NCBI GenBank assembly: GCA_025936175.1
Contig: JAICTV010000029.1
Location: 1 to 33,973, forward strand
Length of the DNA stretch: 33,973 nt
Direction of reading: 5' to 3'
From: Phycisphaerae bacterium
GTDB lineage: Bacteria; Planctomycetota; Phycisphaerae; Tepidisphaerales; Tepidisphaeraceae
Part shown: piece by piece, positions 15,069-23,207 of the stretch
Layout: each line of letters begins with the position of its first letter
Position numbering within the stretch: position 1 is the stretch's first letter
Position numbers and translations under genes: made by a program
The notes under the pieces: model-generated
What the model was told of the DNA's origin: nothing
What the model saw: only the letters and a program-made list of their open reading frames with translations
Database searches by the model: none

Positions 15069-15982
15069 GCGCGTTATCAGGATCGGCAGTGGCTTGGGAG
15101 GGCGAGGCTCCTGCCGAGCCGATAGCGTCGTCGCGAACGAAGAACGACTCGGCGGGAGCCTCGCCGTCGCAGCCGGTTGATCGAATCGCTGGGAGCGGTG
15201 AGAAGATGGACGGGCCTGCTGTTTGTTTCGCCTGGCCGCGGAAGTTCGACGTGTTCGGCGTGCAAATCAGCGCGACGACGTACGATGAGGCGCTGGCCGC
15301 GGTGATGAAGGCCGCCAAGGCGCGGCGCGGCGCGACGGTGACGCACATCTCTTCGCACGGTCTGACCACCGCCGCGCGGGATCCGAAATTCCGCGCGGTG
15401 ATCAACAGCTTCGACATCGCCGCCCCGGACGGACAGCCGGTGCGCTGGTCGCTCAAGTGGTTCCACAAGCAATTGCTCCCGGACCGCTGCTACGGACCGG
15501 AGCTGATGATCCGCCTGTGCCGCGCGGCGGCGAAAGAGGGCGTCTCGATCTACCTGTACGGCAGCTCGCCGCAGGTGCTCGAGCTGCTCAGCGAGAACCT
15601 GAAGCGCGAGTGCCTGGGCTTGAAGATCGCCGGCGTCGAATCGCCGCCGTTCCGCGAACTGAGCGCCGACGAAGAGCAGGCGGCGATCGATCGGATCAAC
15701 GAGAGCGGCGCGGGCCTGATCTTTATCGGACTGGGCTGCCCCCGGCAGGATGTGTTTGCCGCCAAACACAAGCACGCGATCAAAGGCGTGCAACTGGCGG
15801 TCGGCGCGGCGTTCGATTTCCACGCGGGGAACAAGAAAATGGCCCCGCGCTGGATGCAGCGCCACGGGCTGGAATGGTTCTTCCGGCTGACGCAGGAGCC
15901 CACGCGGCTCTGGAAGCGCTATCTTGCGATTCACACCACGTTCGCGCTGCTGCTGACAAGGCGGCTCATTTTCGGTCGATAA
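15065..15982 (+). CDS. WecG/TagA/CpsF family glycosyltransferase
   Basis: 305 residues from the ATGA overlap with the sugar transferase stop. The family core starts near residue 60 (FDVFGVQISATTYDEAL) and shows HISSHGLTTAARDP, the APDGQPVRW catalytic-Asp region, YLYGSSPQVLELL, and LGCPRQDVFAAKHK. These GT26-type enzymes add the second sugar (for example ManNAcA or ManNAc) to lipid-linked intermediates. The family core is about 245 residues; the extra N-terminal 58 residues here are partly translation of palindromic element B (WEGEAPAEP...AGASPSQ). Met48 (15206) is an alternative start that would skip this insert. Follows the initiating transferase, as expected. Confidence 0.9.
   Translation: MSALSGSAVAWEGEAPAEPIASSRTKNDSAGASPSQPVDRIAGSGEKMDGPAVCFAWPRKFDVFGVQISATTYDEALAAVMKAAKARRGATVTHISSHGLTTAARDPKFRAVINSFDIAAPDGQPVRWSLKWFHKQLLPDRCYGPELMIRLCRAAAKEGVSIYLYGSSPQVLELLSENLKRECLGLKIAGVESPPFRELSADEEQAAIDRINESGAGLIFIGLGCPRQDVFAAKHKHAIKGVQLAVGAAFDFHAGNKKMAPRWMQRHGLEWFFRLTQEPTRLWKRYLAIHTTFALLLTRRLIFGR
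15098..15166. repeat. Palindromic element, family B copy 2 (in coding sequence)
   Basis: The same GGGCGAGGCTCCTGCCGAG arm and its reverse complement as at 5580-5647, with a different centre. It lies in frame near the 5' end of the WecG-like gene and is translated as GEAPAEP...AGASPSQ if the upstream ATGA start is used. Confidence 0.85.
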
Positions 15983-15984
15983 CG

Positions 15985-16103
15985 TGTAGGGGCGACGCCT
16001 GCGTCGCCTTCTGTGCGTCCGCGTCGCGATTGCGTGATCGGGTCCGACCTTCACGTAACCGCGTAAGCACGCAATGATGGGCGACGCCGCCGTCGCCCCT
16101 GCA
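15985..16103. repeat. Palindromic element, family D
   Basis: Outer arms 15985-16009 (around AGGGGCGACGCCTGCGTCGCC) and 16080-16103 are reverse complements; a second inner pair is ATTGCGTG at 16028 and CACGCAAT at 16068. It occupies most of the 167-base gap between the WecG-like and flippase genes. Only one copy was seen. Confidence 0.8.
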
Positions 16104-16149
16104 GCAGCGTCGGCATCGGCTCGACTGGCCTCTTTTCGCCGTTTCACGT

Positions 16150-17520
16150 ATGTCGGTCGTCATCGAGAACATCCCGACCAGAGAAAGCTCCGAGATCGCG
16201 GAGACGCCCAAGCCCGCCGCGACGGCGCAACTGCGCGGGTTGCTCGGGCGGAACGTGTGGGCGCTGGCGGACCAGGTGCTGATGTCGGGGACGAACTTCG
16301 TCACGCAGGCGCTGGTGCTCCGCGCGATGGCGATGGACGGCCAGGCGGGGAAAGATGAGTTCGGGACGTTCTCGACCATTTATTCGTCGCTGCTCTTTGC
16401 GAACATCCTGCAGTCAACGCTGATCACGCAGCCGCACAACGTGCTGGGCGTGACCCGCAGCGGCGAAGAATACCGCCGCTACACGACCTCGACGGCGTTC
16501 GCGCAGTTCTGGATGCTGCTGCTGGAAGCGACGATCGCGATCGTGATCGCCATCGTCGTGGGAAAGAACGATCCGCACGTGCGGGCGATGCTCATCGCAC
16601 TGGTGCCGTCGATCGTCTTCTGGCAGCTTCAGGAATTCGTGCGCCGGGTGATGTACACCGAGCGCCGCTTCGGCGCCGCTTTCATCAATGACCTGATCAG
16701 CTACGGCGGACAGACGCTGGTCCTGGCGGGCATGTACTTCGGACGCCGCTACTGGGGCTACCCCTTCACCGGAGCGATGGCGCTGCACGCGCTGGCGTGG
16801 ACCTCGGCGGTGGCGGCGGGGATCGGTTTCTGGCAGATCCGCGGGAGCGTGCACCGCACGGCGGACCGGCACGGCGTCCGCGAGAACTGGCACTTCGGCA
16901 AGTGGCTCGCCGGCGGCGAAATCATGGGGTACTTCTCATCGATCCACATGCAGGTGCTGTGGGCGGCGTGGCTGGTGGGAATGGCCGCCAGCGCCGACCT
17001 GCGCGCGGCGCAGATTTTGTTTGGCCCGACGCGGGTGATCGCGTTCTTCCTCGGCACGGTGCTTCCGATCCGCTTCGCGCGGACGCTGCATGACCGCGGG
17101 ATGAAGGCGCTGCATCACGAGATCCGCGTGGTGTACCTGGTGCTCGCGCCGATGGTCGGTGTGTATTGCGGATTACTCGCCTGCTTCCCGGAGAAGCTGC
17201 TCCATCTCGTCTACGGCGCCAAGTACGTCGCGGGTGAGGCGGCGCTCATCCTGACGCTCTACTCGATCTGCGCCTTCTTGAACTACATGCAGATGGTGGT
17301 GCAGGCGGCATTGACCGCGACGCGACAAACGCGGAGCATCTTCATCAGCAGTGTCTGGGGTTGCTTCATCGCCCTGGCCGCCAGTCCCATCTTCATCAAG
17401 CGGTTCCAGGGACCGGGCGCGATGATCGGCATGATCGTGACGACGGTGGTCGTGACGGGGATGCTGATCCTCGCCTATCGCAAACATCTCGCATCGCCGA
17501 AGGAGCGGATAGCAACATGA
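16150..17520 (+). CDS. Wzx-like polysaccharide flippase (MOP superfamily)
   Basis: 456 residues with about 12 hydrophobic segments spread along the whole chain and short charged loops, the layout of Wzx/MATE-type transporters. The N-terminal region LLGRNVWALADQVLMSGTNF is typical of polysaccharide biosynthesis flippases, and a Tyr-Gly-x-Lys-Tyr segment near the end of a loop (VYGAKYV) is often seen before helix 10 in this family. It would move the lipid-linked repeat unit across the inner membrane, using the products of the preceding transferases. Its TGA overlaps the next start (ATGA), so it is coupled to the following gene. Confidence 0.88.
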   Translation: MSVVIENIPTRESSEIAETPKPAATAQLRGLLGRNVWALADQVLMSGTNFVTQALVLRAMAMDGQAGKDEFGTFSTIYSSLLFANILQSTLITQPHNVLGVTRSGEEYRRYTTSTAFAQFWMLLLEATIAIVIAIVVGKNDPHVRAMLIALVPSIVFWQLQEFVRRVMYTERRFGAAFINDLISYGGQTLVLAGMYFGRRYWGYPFTGAMALHALAWTSAVAAGIGFWQIRGSVHRTADRHGVRENWHFGKWLAGGEIMGYFSSIHMQVLWAAWLVGMAASADLRAAQILFGPTRVIAFFLGTVLPIRFARTLHDRGMKALHHEIRVVYLVLAPMVGVYCGLLACFPEKLLHLVYGAKYVAGEAALILTLYSICAFLNYMQMVVQAALTATRQTRSIFISSVWGCFIALAASPIFIKRFQGPGAMIGMIVTTVVVTGMLILAYRKHLASPKERIAT

Positions 17521-18905
17521 CGGCCGTGGGTGAGCACGTCATCGAGCACGAGGGGGATGTGGATCCGTCGACCGAGATGGATTCCGCGCGCACGGGCAAA
17601 GGCGCGCTGCTGGCGCGCGTTTTCGAGCTGCTCGATCGCGCGGGCGTGCCGTACGCGGTGCTGCACGGGTATCAGTCGCTGCCGGCGAAGGTGGACGGCG
17701 ACGTGGACATCCTCGTGCCGCCGTCGTATCTGCCGCGGCGGCTGCGCGGCGTGCTCGCCGGCGCGGAGCAGCAGCTCGGCGGGGCGAAGATCGTGCAGTG
17801 GTTCGAAGATCGCGCGCACTTTGTCGTGTTGTGCCGCCGCAACGACGACGGCGCGCCGATGATGCTGCAGTTGCACTTCAGCAGCGATTACGAGGTGAGC
17901 AATCGCCTGATCTACGCGGGCGATCACGTCATCCAATCGCGCCGGCGGCACGCGAACGGGTTCTGGATTCCCAGCGGGCACGTCGAGTTCATCTGCGTGC
18001 TGGCCAATCGCATCGCCAAGGGCTCGCTCAAGCCGGCGCACGAGAATCAGCTTTCGCAGCTTTGGACGGCGGAGCGCGATCGATGCGGGGCGGAGCTGTT
18101 CCGATTCTTCAGCTCCGACAGCACGCGTCGGATCGCGGACGCGGCGGAGGCGAACGAGTGGGGCAGCGTCCACGCGGCGCTGCCGATGCTCAAGAAGGAG
18201 CTGATGCTCAACGGCGCCATCCGCCAGCCGACGTCGTTCCTCTATCGCGTCGCCGGTCAGCAGTGGAACCGCGCCAAGCGCTGGGCGTCGCCGCGGAACG
18301 GCCTGCACGTGGTCTTCCTCGGCCCCGACGGCGTCGGAAAATCGACCACGATCGACACGGTGAAAGAGCGCGTCGCGCCGGCTTTCCTGGAGATGAAGTA
18401 CGAGACCTTCGCGCGCAGCCTTCTGCCGAACAAACCCAAGGCCAGCCCGCACGCGCTGCCGCCGCGGTCGTATCCGGCGTCGCTGATGAAGGCGGCCTGG
18501 TGGATGTGGTGCTACACGTTCGGCTACCTGTGCAGCGTACACCCGACCCGCGCCCGCGGCGGGCTGGCAATCAATCATCGCTACCTGCTTGATGCGATGA
18601 TCGATCCCAAGCGCTATCGATATTCCGGGCCGACGGCGTTGCTGAGATTGATCTGGACCTTCGCGCCCAAGCCGGACCTCATCGTCATCCTGCACGCGCC
18701 GCCGGAGGTCATCCAGCAGCGCAAGCAGGAAACGGCGCCGGAGGAAACGGTGCGGCAGTGCGCGGCGTACAGGCAGCTCGCGGCGTCGCTGCCGAACGCG
18801 CGGCTGATCGACACGAATCGTCCGATCAACGAGACGGTCGATGAGGTGACGAACCTGATCCTGTCGTGCTCCGCGGCGCGGGCCGCGGGCGGGCGGGCGA
18901 TTTAG
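17517..18905 (+). CDS. Nucleotidyltransferase-like domain fused to thymidylate-kinase-like P-loop domain
   Basis: 462 residues from the ATGA overlap with the flippase gene. Residues about 25-215 contain a nucleotidyltransferase-like fold with YAVLHGYQSLP (46-56) and the acidic DGDVDILV motif (60-67). Residues about 262-455 carry a kinase P-loop GPDGVGKST (269-277), the LIVILHAPPEVIQQRKQE lid-type segment, and a terminal IDTNRPINETVDEV, all like thymidylate kinase. The natural substrate is unknown. Fusions of this kind occur within surface-glycan loci, so a role in modifying a sugar precursor is plausible, but none is established. Location between flippase and APH-like genes supports operon membership. 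Confidence 0.8.
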   Translation: MTAVGEHVIEHEGDVDPSTEMDSARTGKGALLARVFELLDRAGVPYAVLHGYQSLPAKVDGDVDILVPPSYLPRRLRGVLAGAEQQLGGAKIVQWFEDRAHFVVLCRRNDDGAPMMLQLHFSSDYEVSNRLIYAGDHVIQSRRRHANGFWIPSGHVEFICVLANRIAKGSLKPAHENQLSQLWTAERDRCGAELFRFFSSDSTRRIADAAEANEWGSVHAALPMLKKELMLNGAIRQPTSFLYRVAGQQWNRAKRWASPRNGLHVVFLGPDGVGKSTTIDTVKERVAPAFLEMKYETFARSLLPNKPKASPHALPPRSYPASLMKAAWWMWCYTFGYLCSVHPTRARGGLAINHRYLLDAMIDPKRYRYSGPTALLRLIWTFAPKPDLIVILHAPPEVIQQRKQETAPEETVRQCAAYRQLAASLPNARLIDTNRPINETVDEVTNLILSCSAARAAGGRAI

Positions 18906-18941
18906 TTTCCCGTGTCGAAGGCGGATGCGTCGTAGGTCGTT

Positions 18942-20384
18942 ATGAATCTGCCTCCCGCGCTAACCTGGCTGCATCTCCTGCCCGCCGACGCATCGTGTGT
19001 CGTGCAGAGCGGGGAGCAGTGGCTGGTCGATCTGCTCGCAAAATATCGCCCGCCGGCTCGGGAGGGCGACGCTCCCGCCGAGCCGTTTGCGGATGCGACG
19101 ACACGGCGCGGCCCGGCACCAGCTTCGCCTTGCTCTCGATCCGCCCGCATCCGAGCGCTCGTCGCGACAGAGCGGCCGTGGCATGAGTTTGTCGAACTGG
19201 GGAATTACGACGCGATCGTCGCGATCAATTGCCCGGGCGTGACGAGCGCTGCGCTGGAGAAGGCGGGCTACGCATACGTGCGGCGGCTGGCGGCGGTGCC
19301 GAGCCTGGCGAAGGCGCGGTGGTTCGTTTCGCTCGATTCCGGTCGTCTCGCCGCTTCGTCGCTCAGCGTCTACACGCCGGCGCGCGCATCGGCTCATCTC
19401 AAGAAGGCGGCGCTGAAGCTCGCGGCGCGGCTGCGGATGAACGTCGCGTTTCGAGACCAGATCATCATCGCCTCGCGCACGCCGCCGCCGCTGGAGACGA
19501 AGCTGGCGGAACTTTTTCCGGGACAGGCGATTCGGATCGGATTGTCAGCCGGCGCGCCGGAGCCGGCGATTAATCGCAAGGCGTCCGGCGCGATCATGTC
19601 GTCGCGCGGCGACGTGATCGGCTTCCTGAAAATCGCGGGATCGGAAATCTCCGATCGCATCGCGCGGCGCGAGGCGGAAGTGCTGCCGGCGCTGGCGGAT
19701 CGCGCGGGCGTGGCGAACTTCGTGCCGCGGCTGCTGTTTGCCGGCGAAATCGACGGACAATACGTGACGGTGCAGACACCGCTGGCCGGCCGTCCCGCGC
19801 CCGCTACGTGGACGACGGCGCACGATCGCTTTCTCACCGCGCTGCGCAGCGGGCCGATCAAGCCGGCGAGTGAAACGAACCTCGTCAAGACGCTGCCGGA
19901 GCGCATCCTCGCGCTGAAGGCAAAGCATCACGAGCTCAACGACATTCTCTCGCGCTTCATGCCGACGCTCGAAGAGACGCGCGTGCCATCGACGATCGTG
20001 CACGGCGATTTCGCTCCGTGGAACCTGCGGACGCACGGCGGGCAGATCGCGGCGTTCGACTGGGAATACGCGGAGCTCGACGGCCTGCCGCTGATGGATC
20101 AGGCGCACTTCTGCCTGCAGCTCGGGTCGCAGCTTCATCACTGGGACGTCGAGCGCGCGCGGGCGTATCTCCGCGAGCTCGCTTCGTCGCGGCCGATCGA
20201 TCTTGAGCCCGAGCCGGTGACGGCGATCGTCGCGGTGTATCTCATCGATCAACTGACTCGATTGTTCGGCGAAGGGTATGACCCCGCCGACGAGATGATC
20301 GCGTGGTATCGACGGCTGCTGGGGACGCTGGATTCCGCACAGCCATCGCCGACGTCGCAACGAAACGCGGAGCTGGTTGCATGA
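18942..20384 (+). CDS. APH-like phosphotransferase, two-part protein
   Basis: 480 residues. The C-terminal half has the aminoglycoside/choline kinase motifs: HGDFAPWN with H354, D356 (catalytic) and N361, then FDWEYAELDGLPLMD with D373 as the metal ligand. The N-terminal half (about 75-190) has strands and helices I cannot place. Residues about 40-65 translate a decayed copy of palindromic element B (REGDAPAEP...). Substrate is unknown; in glycan clusters such kinases may phosphorylate a sugar or lipid carrier head group. The stop overlaps the next start (ATGA). Aminoglycoside resistance is unlikely given the context. Confidence 0.75.
   Translation: MNLPPALTWLHLLPADASCVVQSGEQWLVDLLAKYRPPAREGDAPAEPFADATTRRGPAPASPCSRSARIRALVATERPWHEFVELGNYDAIVAINCPGVTSAALEKAGYAYVRRLAAVPSLAKARWFVSLDSGRLAASSLSVYTPARASAHLKKAALKLAARLRMNVAFRDQIIIASRTPPPLETKLAELFPGQAIRIGLSAGAPEPAINRKASGAIMSSRGDVIGFLKIAGSEISDRIARREAEVLPALADRAGVANFVPRLLFAGEIDGQYVTVQTPLAGRPAPATWTTAHDRFLTALRSGPIKPASETNLVKTLPERILALKAKHHELNDILSRFMPTLEETRVPSTIVHGDFAPWNLRTHGGQIAAFDWEYAELDGLPLMDQAHFCLQLGSQLHHWDVERARAYLRELASSRPIDLEPEPVTAIVAVYLIDQLTRLFGEGYDPADEMIAWYRRLLGTLDSAQPSPTSQRNAELVA
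19060..19127. repeat. Decayed palindromic element, family B copy 3 (in coding sequence)
   Basis: The left arm GGGAGGGCGACGCTCCCGCC (19060-19079) matches family B; the right arm at about 19107-19127 is recognisable but diverged. It lies inside the APH-like gene and is translated, so it appears to be an older in-frame insertion. Confidence 0.6.
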
Positions 20385-21676
20385 TCGCGACCGCCGCCGC
20401 CCAAGTTCCCGCCGAAAGGAATCGCGCTGCGGCGCGGATCCGCCGCGTCTTTGTCGCGACGATCAACCGCGAAGAGGGCGATACGGGCGTACACACGCAC
20501 ACGCGGATGCTCACCGGCGGGTTGCGCGAAGCGGGGGTGCTATGCGACGTCGTCGGCCCGTTCAGCGGAAGTAAAAAATGGCTGCCGATCTTCGCGGTGC
20601 GGCCGCTGGTTCTCCATCGCGTGAATCGCACGTGGTCGACGCTGTGGCATCGCAGGTTCCACATGCTCGCGCTGCGCGAGAACCTGATGCGCCAACTCGC
20701 GAATGCGACGACGACGCCGGATGCGGTGATCGCGCAGTGTCCCGTGAGCGCGAAGGCAGCGATAGACGTGCGCGAGGCGACGGGAAAAACGTTCCCGATC
20801 GCGATGGTCTGCCACTTCAATGGCAGCGAAGCGAGCGAATATCGCGACAAGGGCGAGCTGGCGGATTCGCGGCACTACCAGTCGATGCTCGACTTCGAGC
20901 AGGACGTGCTCGAATCGGTCGATCGCGTGATCTACGTCTCGAACTGGGCGCGGCAGAACGTCGAAGCGGTCCGCGGCGTCCGAACGAAATCCTCCGCCGT
21001 CATCTGGAACGGGATGTCGGACGACCTCGCGACGACCAGCACGATCAAACGCAGCGACATCGGCGTCGGCGACGATGACCTCGTCATCATGAACGTCGGC
21101 TCGCTGGAGCCGCGGAAGAACCAGCTCGGGCTGATCGACCTCTTCGCGGTCGTCCGCGACCATTTCGACAAGGCAAAGCTCGTGCTCGTCGGCGACGGAC
21201 CGGCGCGCGACGAGATTCGGCAGAAGATCGACGAGAAGCGGCTGGCTGACAGCGTCCGCCTGCTCGGTCATCGCCGCGACGTGCCCGCGCTGCTGCCGCT
21301 CGCCGACATCTATGTGCATTACGCGAATTTGGAGAACTGCCCGCTGGTGCTCATCGAGGCGGCCCGCGCGGCGCTGCCGATCGCGGCGGTGCCGACCGGC
21401 GGCGTGCCGGAGTTGCTGGATGCACTGGATTGCAAATTCGAGATCAGCCCGGCGGACGTGCGCGCGACGCTGGAACGACTGCGACCGGTGCTTCAGGATT
21501 CCGCTCTCCGCAAAGAAACAGGTCGGCGGGCGCAGGAGGCGTTTCGCCGCACCTTCACGGCTGCCGCAATGACGCAAGCGTACATCGAGGAGCTTTCACA
21601 GATTGTCGTTCCGAGGTACTCCGAGGAATCTCGGACGCACAGCGACACCGAGGTCCCTCGGGGTACCTCGAGATGA
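20381..21676 (+). CDS. Glycosyltransferase family 4
   Basis: 431 residues from the ATGA overlap with the APH-like gene. An N-terminal acceptor domain (RRVFVATINREEGDTGVHTHTRMLTGGL) is followed by a donor-binding domain with MNVGSLEPRKNQLGLID (from about residue 235), LVLVGDGPARDEI, LLGHRRDVPALLPLADIYVH and the E-x7-E region ENCPLVLIEAARAALPI. These are the GT-B, GT4 retaining-transferase hallmarks; donor sugar unknown. The last residues (VPRYSEES...EVPRGTSR) and the stop are encoded by palindromic element C copy 2, so the original C-terminus was probably near ELSQIV. Confidence 0.92.
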   Translation: MIATAAAQVPAERNRAAARIRRVFVATINREEGDTGVHTHTRMLTGGLREAGVLCDVVGPFSGSKKWLPIFAVRPLVLHRVNRTWSTLWHRRFHMLALRENLMRQLANATTTPDAVIAQCPVSAKAAIDVREATGKTFPIAMVCHFNGSEASEYRDKGELADSRHYQSMLDFEQDVLESVDRVIYVSNWARQNVEAVRGVRTKSSAVIWNGMSDDLATTSTIKRSDIGVGDDDLVIMNVGSLEPRKNQLGLIDLFAVVRDHFDKAKLVLVGDGPARDEIRQKIDEKRLADSVRLLGHRRDVPALLPLADIYVHYANLENCPLVLIEAARAALPIAAVPTGGVPELLDALDCKFEISPADVRATLERLRPVLQDSALRKETGRRAQEAFRRTFTAAAMTQAYIEELSQIVVPRYSEESRTHSDTEVPRGTSR

Positions 21677-21677
21677 C
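21604..21677. repeat. Palindromic element, family C copy 2 (3' end of GT gene)
   Basis: The same arms as at 7564-7642 with some mismatches. It supplies the final 24 or so codons and TGA stop of the first GT4 gene. Confidence 0.88.
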
Positions 21678-21704
21678 AACCACGAAGACGACTTCGGTTC
21701 AGTA

Positions 21705-23207
21705 ATGCGAGCCGCACTTCAACCCAGCTTCGAACCTGCCCGCCAGCGCCTCGGCGACCGATGGCTGCTGCTGCTGATGCTCTGCCTGCTCGGCTACGCG
21801 CTCGCGGGGCGCGGCTTCGCGTACCTCGGCGTGCCGCCGCTGTTCATCGGCGAGGCGTGCCTGCTCGCCGGGATGCTCGTGTGGATGCTCACGCGCGGGT
21901 GGTCGCGGATTCTGCAGATCGGCCCCGCGATCATGTTCTTCCCGCTCGCCGGCTGGGGGCTCTTCATCCTGGCGCGCAACATCGGGGAGTATCAGCTCGA
22001 CGCGGTGCGCGACGCGGTGATCTGGGGCTACGGCGGGTTTGCGATCGTCGTCGCCGCGCTGATCGTGGCCAACCCGCTGCGGCTGCCGCGGGTGATCGAA
22101 GCCTATCGCGTCTTCACCAAGATTTTCCTGATCGGCATCCCGATCGCGTTTGTCCTCTACCGCTACGCGCGAACCGCGCTGCCCGCCTGGCCGTGGGCGA
22201 ACACCGCGATCATCCAGGTGAAGGAGGCGGATGCGCTGGTGCACCTGGGCGGCATCCTCGCGTTCTGGATGTCGGACACGTCGCTGATCAATCCCCGCCG
22301 CCCGCGCGGGAAATCCGGGTGGTTCTGGTCGGCGCTGCTCACGCTCGACATCGCGATGATGGGCGTGATCGACCGGTCGGGGCTCGTCGCCTTCGCCGCC
22401 GCGATGATCATCTGCGTGATCGCGCGGCCGCGGCACGGGGCGTTCTGGCGGACCACCGCGATGATCCTCTGCGGCGCGGTCCTGCTGTGGGCGTCGCAGG
22501 TGAACATCGAAGTGCCCGGCGGCAAGGGCCGCAACATCTCCTGGGAGCAGTTCGTCGTCAGCGCCAAGAGCATCTTCGGCGACTCCGACCGCTCCGCGAT
22601 GGAAGGCAACAAAGAGTGGCGGCTGAACTGGTGGAAGAAGATCATCGACTACACCGTCCACGGCGAATATTTCTGGACTGGCAAAGGGTTCGGCGTGAAT
22701 CTCGCCGACGACGACGGCTTCCAGGTCAACGCCGACAAATCGCTGCGCTCGCCGCACAGCATCCACATGAGTTTTCTCGCGCGCACGGGCGTACCGGGGC
22801 TGGCGCTGTGGGCGATGATGCACGTCGTGTGGTTCTACACGATCGCCGACACGTATCTGCGGGCCCGGCGGCGCGGGCAGCTTCGCTGGTGCGGGCTGAT
22901 GCTGTTTTTGTTCGCCTATTACACGGCGTTTTTGATCAACGGCTCGTTCGACGTGTATCTCGAAGGGCCGATGGGCGGCATCTGGTTCTGGACGGTTTTC
23001 GGCGTGGGCGTGGGGGCGGTCTGGTGCTGGCGATACTGCCCGCAGATTCTGGCCGATAATGAAGATGACGCGTCGCGTCTGACCGGCGGCGGCAGCTACG
23101 GCGAATTCGATGAAAGTTCTGGTCGCGCACAACTTCTACCAGCAGCCGGGCGGCGAGGACCAGGTCTTCCGCTCGGAGCTGGCGCTGCTCGAAGCGCACG
23201 GGCATAG
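21705..23207 (+). CDS. O-antigen ligase/polymerase-like (Wzy-type) membrane protein
   Basis: 500 residues from the ATG at 21705; the frame extends upstream only through element C. About ten to eleven transmembrane segments are visible, with one large periplasmic-type loop between about 265 and 355 (NIEVPGGKGRN to KSLRSPHSIHMSFLARTG). The loop ends in the H-x2-H/ARTGVPGLALW motif region typical of the Wzy_C family, which polymerises repeat units or ligates them to an acceptor. The last helix (GGIWFWTVFGVGVGAVWCW) is followed by a roughly 50-residue tail whose last 98 bases overlap the next gene in another frame; the original stop may have been lost by a frameshift near 23050-23110. Confidence 0.85.
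   Translation: MRAALQPSFEPARQRLGDRWLLLLMLCLLGYALAGRGFAYLGVPPLFIGEACLLAGMLVWMLTRGWSRILQIGPAIMFFPLAGWGLFILARNIGEYQLDAVRDAVIWGYGGFAIVVAALIVANPLRLPRVIEAYRVFTKIFLIGIPIAFVLYRYARTALPAWPWANTAIIQVKEADALVHLGGILAFWMSDTSLINPRRPRGKSGWFWSALLTLDIAMMGVIDRSGLVAFAAAMIICVIARPRHGAFWRTTAMILCGAVLLWASQVNIEVPGGKGRNISWEQFVVSAKSIFGDSDRSAMEGNKEWRLNWWKKIIDYTVHGEYFWTGKGFGVNLADDDGFQVNADKSLRSPHSIHMSFLARTGVPGLALWAMMHVVWFYTIADTYLRARRRGQLRWCGLMLFLFAYYTAFLINGSFDVYLEGPMGGIWFWTVFGVGVGAVWCWRYCPQILADNEDDASRLTGGGSYGEFDESSGRAQLLPAAGRRGPGLPLGAGAARSARA

Noticed and set aside
17517-18905. Treating the nucleotidyltransferase fusion as a CD-NTase partner of the E1/E2/JAMM genes
   Set aside because: It is about 7 kb away on the opposite strand, coupled to the flippase gene, and fused to a thymidylate-kinase-like domain.
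18942-20384. Aminoglycoside resistance gene
   Set aside because: Only general APH-fold kinase motifs are present, the N-terminal half is unrelated, and the gene is embedded in a glycan operon.
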